From contig CAMDSG010000020.1 of assembly GCA_945907055.1 (NCBI GenBank), forward strand, positions 1-16,882: a stretch of 16,882 bases of DNA, read 5' to 3'. Under the pieces are notes generated by a model. The model worked only from the letters and a program-made list of their open reading frames with translations, searched no databases and had not been told where the DNA came from. This DNA comes from Bifidobacterium breve. Its GTDB lineage: Bacteria > Actinomycetota > Acidimicrobiia > IMCC26256. Position 1 is the stretch's first letter. Every line of letters starts with the position of its first letter. Of the stretch, positions 13,721 through 16,882 are shown one piece after another. The translations under genes were made by a program, and so were the position numbers.

Positions 13721-14746
13721 TTACCAGCCGCGCAGGTCTACAGCCCAGGTCTCGATTATGGAGTCTCCGCCAGCCTCGGTTAGGTGCATTTTGTCGTGAT
13801 AAGCAACCGTTGGGTCGATGTGGGCGGGGGTAACCATCACCCGATCCCCAACCTTGAGATGCGCTCCCTCGTGAGGAAGGATCGTTGTGTGCTCGTCGGA
13901 GCAGAAGAAAACATCCGCACCCTCAACCATCGGGTTGCCATGATCCATTCCAAGCGACTTGAGCCCGATGTCGCAGACAGCCCACCCTTTAGGGGAGACC
14001 GAGACAACCGTTGCTACTACTTTGAGAGCCTGCTGGAAGGGGAGTCCGAGAGCGGAGTACGCGGTATCCATGAGTGCGTAGGAGCCGGCCTGAATCTCAT
14101 TTGCCCAAGTGTTGATCGCATAGGTCCCTGTGCCGCCGGCGGAGATGATCTCTCCTCCAACGTCTCCATGTGCTTTTAGAAGCAGTGCCATGGCCTCCTC
14201 TGTAAGTCGCGTGCGCTCCTCGTGAGAGGCAAGCCCTACGACATGGCCTTCGTAACCCATTACTCCGCGCACCGAGAGTCCGCGAGTGCGTGCTGCGTCG
14301 GCTATCGCTCCAGCGCCCTCGGGTGGGACACCACAGCGTGGAAGCCCAACCTCGACATCAATTAGCGCCTCGCGCAGCCCAGCATCGGCTGCAGCATTAA
14401 CGGTCTCAATCGAGTCGAGAGCAATTGTTATGCGCGCCTTCTCTTGCTCAACAAGAAGCGCCATTGCAGCGAGGCGAACAGGGTCAACAGACTCGTTGGC
14501 GAGGAGAAGGTCATGCCCGAGGCCTGCGTTGGCCATTCCGATTACCTCTAGCGGTGTCGCACAGGTAAATCCAAGATGGCCATGAGCGCTCTGCCGTCTA
14601 GCTAACGAAGTTGTTTTATGGGCCTTTACATGGGGCCTACAGCGTTCTCCAGGTAGGAGGGCGGCCATCGTCGCTAAGTTGGACTCAAGGGCGCCGGAGT
14701 CGAGAATTAGGGCAGGGGTCTGGAGATCGTTCACATTTAGTGTCAT
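13721..14746 (-). CDS. D-threonine aldolase / D-serine dehydratase-type PLP enzyme
   Basis: 341 residues with the alanine-racemase-like fold III PLP domain and the C-terminal metal domain of the D-threonine aldolase / DSD1 family. The PLP lysine is Lys41 in CRPHVKAHK, and the N-terminus DLQTPALILD is typical. The metal motif is PAHIDPTV (His309, Asp311). His-x-Asp is the pattern of D-threonine aldolases using Mn or Mg, whereas D-serine dehydratases have His-x-Cys for Zn. This favours aldolase-type cleavage of a D-3-hydroxy-amino acid, although related enzymes have other substrates. The ATG at 14746 is chosen from homology. An extension to 14800 would overlap the opposite gene. No Shine-Dalgarno sequence is visible. 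It is the first of four minus-strand genes ending with the AtuA pair. Confidence 0.85.
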   Translation of the reverse strand: MTLNVNDLQTPALILDSGALESNLATMAALLPGERCRPHVKAHKTTSLARRQSAHGHLGFTCATPLEVIGMANAGLGHDLLLANESVDPVRLAAMALLVEQEKARITIALDSIETVNAAADAGLREALIDVEVGLPRCGVPPEGAGAIADAARTRGLSVRGVMGYEGHVVGLASHEERTRLTEEAMALLLKAHGDVGGEIISAGGTGTYAINTWANEIQAGSYALMDTAYSALGLPFQQALKVVATVVSVSPKGWAVCDIGLKSLGMDHGNPMVEGADVFFCSDEHTTILPHEGAHLKVGDRVMVTPAHIDPTVAYHDKMHLTEAGGDSIIETWAVDLRGW

Positions 14747-14769
14747 GTATGCGCGAGCATGGCACGCAT

Positions 14770-15144
14770 ATGCCAATCCCCGCTGAAGAACGCCCACCAA
14801 TTACCCATGACCTGCATACGGATGAGCTGCCTCCGCTGCCCCAGCGTGATTACTTGATCCCTGTCGAGCGATGGATCGAGGCCCCCGCGGAGCTGGTGAG
14901 CCTTGGGAGCGATTTCGGTGTCTCGTTAGTTGCTTTCAAGCGACGCATTGGGAGATATCTCCTCTGGAGAGCGGGGCCAGCCGTAGGTGCAGACGCTTGT
15001 TACATGGCGCTCGATGCAGATGACATCTCTCGGAGATTTACTTTCCGTCTCCTCGCCGATTCGACGGGCTCTGGGGCGGGGCCAGACGGAGTGCTCCATG
15101 ACAGATTCCGAACTTGGAAAGAATCACTCCGCGACGATATGTAG
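14770..15144 (+). CDS. Uncharacterised protein, conserved-looking
   Basis: 124 residues from ATG 14770. An ATG at 14749 would add seven. I do not recognise the family. The N-terminal 25 residues are Pro/Asp/Glu-rich (EERPPITHDLHTDELPPLPQ). The rest looks like a compact folded domain: YLIPVERWIEAPAELVSLG, VSLVAFKRRIGRYLLWRAGPA, ADACYMALDADD, TFRLLADSTGSG and HDRFRTWKESLRDD. There are no transmembrane segments or signal peptide and no obvious catalytic motif. Amino acid composition and a plausible domain make it a likely real gene rather than a chance frame. It diverges from the PLP enzyme (2 or 23 bases between starts) and converges with menE. No Shine-Dalgarno sequence precedes either ATG, so it may be leaderless. 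Confidence 0.65.
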   Translation: MPIPAEERPPITHDLHTDELPPLPQRDYLIPVERWIEAPAELVSLGSDFGVSLVAFKRRIGRYLLWRAGPAVGADACYMALDADDISRRFTFRLLADSTGSGAGPDGVLHDRFRTWKESLRDDM

Positions 15145-15165
15145 AGAGCTATTTAGAGAGCTATT
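15142..15165 (+). repeat. 12-base exact tandem duplication including a stop codon
   Basis: tagagagctatt occurs at 15142-15153 and 15154-15165. The first three bases are the stop codon of the uncharacterised gene, so the stop is duplicated in frame 12 bases on. Confidence 0.85.
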
Positions 15166-15189
15166 CAGACGGTTTAACGCGATGGGTTA

Positions 15190-16470
15190 TTAGCGCGGGA
15201 GTAGACGTCGGAGGAGCTTGCCGCCGGGGGAGCGCGGAATCTCCTCGACCATTCGGATCTCGCGCGGTAACTCTGGGCCAGAAAGGCGAGACTGCGCGAA
15301 TGCCCGCATATCCGCGAGGCTCGGCGGGAGCCCTTTGCGTACTGGAACAACGAACGCAACTACGCGCTCGCCCCACTCTGGATCGGGAAGCCCAACGACA
15401 CAGACATCTCGGATCGCTGGGTGCAGTAACAAGACATGCTCGACAGCAGTCGGCGATACGTTTACGCCGCCACTGATGATTACGTCTTTGCGGCGGTCGC
15501 CGACCTGGAGGACTCCACCTGGAAGCATGCGCCCTAAATCGCCGGTGCGAAGAGCGCCATCAGGGGTAAAAGCTGCTTTAGTTGCAGGCTCATCTAGGCG
15601 GTAACCGCTCATCGTTATCTGGCCACGGACAAGTATTTCATCGGTCTTCGGATCGATTGTTACCTCAACGCCGATCATGGGGTGGCCATTATGCACGCAG
15701 CCTCCGCCCGTCTCAGTTAGCCCATAGGTAGTAGTGACATGCGCGCCGCTAGCGCGAGCACGCGCTAGGAGACCGGGCGGTGCCGGTGCTCCGCCTAAGA
15801 GGATGTGACGGAACTGATCTACAGGAGCACCAGCATCGAGTAGTCGTGCGAGAGTTGTGGGAACGAGCGAGACGAGCGTGGCGCCTTGCTGAGGGGCTCT
15901 TGCGACTGCTGCGGTATCGAACCGGTCGTGCACTATTACGGGCGAGCCAGTGTGAAAGCTTCGTGCGAGTATTGCCAACCCGGCTACACCTGTAAGGGGT
16001 ACACAAGCGAGCCAAGTGTCGTCAATAGGGTCGACACCAATAGCCGCGTGTACTGCGAACGCGCTTGCCTCTAGAGCATTCTCGTCGAGCATTACCCAGC
16101 GAGGCTCAGAGGTAGTTCCGCTCGTCGCAACTATCGCTGCTACTCCTGCGGCGACAGGCTCGCCCTCGCCATCACGATCGCTCCACACTCTTCGACCTTT
16201 GCCATCTAGCACCTCGGTGGGGCGCAGCGTCGAGAGCCGCTCCTCTATCCGGAATGAAGGGTCACGCGGATCAATGACTGCGACTGCCTCACCGCTTGCC
16301 CATGCCTCTTGGACGGCAACGGCCGCTGCCGCTGGGGGCAGCACGATTGCTAAGAGGGAGGACTCGTTACCTAAATGCATTAACCGGTACGGTAACCCTC
16401 CTGCCGGGGTCGTTGGCGACCTGCGGTCGGAATAATCCGCCCCGTAGCGATCGCGGGCCATCTTTAACAT
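15190..16470 (-). CDS. menE: MenE-like o-succinylbenzoate-CoA ligase (ANL adenylating family)
   Basis: 426 residues of the acyl-CoA synthetase (ANL) superfamily. Short length and the divergent menA point to o-succinylbenzoate-CoA ligase, which activates OSB for naphthoate ring closure in menaquinone synthesis. Motifs are the P-loop TSGTT at 116-120, TYGLTETGGG, LRTGDLGRM, DRRKDVIISGGVNVSP and the C-terminal catalytic Lys418 in SPGGKLLRR. Oddly, the P-loop reads TSGTTSEPRWV where most members have TSGTTGxPKGV. Gly to Ser and Lys to Arg changes there may affect ATP handling. The ATG at 16470 lies 14 bases from the menA GTG. A second ATG at 16461 is possible. No strong Shine-Dalgarno sequence is visible. 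It converges with the uncharacterised gene ending at 15144. Another small acid-CoA ligase role cannot be excluded. Confidence 0.8.
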   Translation of the reverse strand: MLKMARDRYGADYSDRRSPTTPAGGLPYRLMHLGNESSLLAIVLPPAAAAVAVQEAWASGEAVAVIDPRDPSFRIEERLSTLRPTEVLDGKGRRVWSDRDGEGEPVAAGVAAIVATSGTTSEPRWVMLDENALEASAFAVHAAIGVDPIDDTWLACVPLTGVAGLAILARSFHTGSPVIVHDRFDTAAVARAPQQGATLVSLVPTTLARLLDAGAPVDQFRHILLGGAPAPPGLLARARASGAHVTTTYGLTETGGGCVHNGHPMIGVEVTIDPKTDEILVRGQITMSGYRLDEPATKAAFTPDGALRTGDLGRMLPGGVLQVGDRRKDVIISGGVNVSPTAVEHVLLLHPAIRDVCVVGLPDPEWGERVVAFVVPVRKGLPPSLADMRAFAQSRLSGPELPREIRMVEEIPRSPGGKLLRRLLPR

Positions 16471-16484
16471 GTCGAGGTAAATCT

Positions 16485-16882
16485 GTGGCTACAACTCAAG
16501 AGTGGATACAGGGGTCACGCCCGCGTACCCTCGGCGCAGCAATTGCGCCCGTAGCGGTCGGTACCGCAGCGGCCTCAACCCTCGGGCCAATTACTTGGTG
16601 GCGAGCCCTCGCCGCCTTAGTAGTGGCACTGGCGCTCCAAGTTGGAGTGAACTTCGCAAACGATTACTCCGACGGGGTACGCGGCACGGATGCGGATCGA
16701 CGCGGGCCGGTACGCCTAACTGCATCCGGCTTAGCAACGCCTGGAGCGGTGCGTGCCGCGGCAGTAGCGAGCCTGCTAGTTGCTGCGGTCGTTGGGGCGT
16801 TGTTGGCCATTGCAACGTATCCATGGTTGTTGCTAGTCGGCGCAGCGATGCTTCTCTCTGCAGCGCTATACACAGGCGGGCC
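16485..16882 (+). CDS. menA: 1,4-dihydroxy-2-naphthoate polyprenyltransferase, N-terminal part (runs off window)
   Basis: The frame from GTG 16485 stays open to the window end, giving about 132 residues. MenA is an integral membrane UbiA-family enzyme that prenylates 1,4-dihydroxy-2-naphthoate to demethylmenaquinone. The start GSRPRTLGAAIAPVAVGTA is typical. The Mg/prenyl-diphosphate motif appears as QVGVNFANDYSDGVRGTD (N-x-x-x-D type), followed by RRGPVRLTASGLATPGAVR. Three hydrophobic segments are already visible. GAGG at 16474-16477 is a reasonable Shine-Dalgarno sequence. The divergent menE-like gene starts 14 bases away, so both genes of the pathway are controlled from an extremely compact region. 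Confidence 0.9.
   Translation, partial: MATTQEWIQGSRPRTLGAAIAPVAVGTAAASTLGPITWWRALAALVVALALQVGVNFANDYSDGVRGTDADRRGPVRLTASGLATPGAVRAAAVASLLVAAVVGALLAIATYPWLLLVGAAMLLSAALYTGG

Noticed and set aside
14611..14748. Upstream extension of the uncharacterised plus-strand gene
   Set aside because: It would run antisense through the N-terminal coding part of the PLP enzyme, and its residues look unlike a protein domain.
15114..15604. Plus-strand frames antisense to the menE-like gene
   Set aside because: The minus-strand frame has clear ANL-family motifs throughout. The plus frames are Arg/Ser/Pro-rich shadows.

Overview
The window looks like a piece of an actinobacterial chromosome. The clues are moderately high GC, several GTG or TTG starts, some genes without a visible Shine-Dalgarno sequence, an F420-type luciferase-like oxidoreductase, menaquinone genes, a DUF2156 membrane protein of the MprF/LysX type, and an ilvB leader peptide that appears nearly leaderless. 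An Acidimicrobiia-like lineage is a reasonable guess, but it is inference, not something the sequence proves. No tRNA, rRNA, IS element, phage gene or CRISPR array was seen.

Layout. 1-480 is the 3' end of a PIG-L family deacetylase (+), convergent with an LLM-class F420-type oxidoreductase (-, 561-1577). Divergent from the latter is ilvD (+, 1637-3391), overlapped by a DUF2156 membrane protein gene (to 5156). A 363-base gap then holds an apparent branched-chain amino acid attenuator: an 11-codon leader ORF (MRLQTRVLVVP), a hairpin starting at its stop codon, a GC-rich terminator-like hairpin and an A/C-rich tandem repeat. It precedes ilvB (5520-7238), ilvN (start overlapping the ilvB stop by one base) and ilvC (7902-8930). 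IlvBN, IlvC and IlvD together cover the acetohydroxyacid synthase, reductoisomerase and dehydratase steps of valine, leucine and isoleucine synthesis.

The second half is accessory metabolism. A small ABM-fold protein gene (-) diverges from a TetR-type regulator (+). There follow, on the minus strand and in transcription order, a D-threonine-aldolase-type PLP enzyme (14746-13721), an amidase-signature hydrolase (13631-12147), an AtuA/DUF1446 protein (12048-10663) and a separate AtuA C-terminal-like protein (10661-10266). An unrecognised conserved-looking gene (+, 14770-15144) diverges from the PLP enzyme. The window ends with a divergent menaquinone pair: menE-like ligase (-) and the 5' part of menA (+), with start codons only 14 bases apart.

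The most striking pattern not explained by the genes is that most intergenic gaps or gene edges carry a short tandem duplication of 10-18 bases, in two cases including a stop codon. The repeat inside the ilvD 5' end and the one in the ilvB leader share a nearly identical 18-base core.
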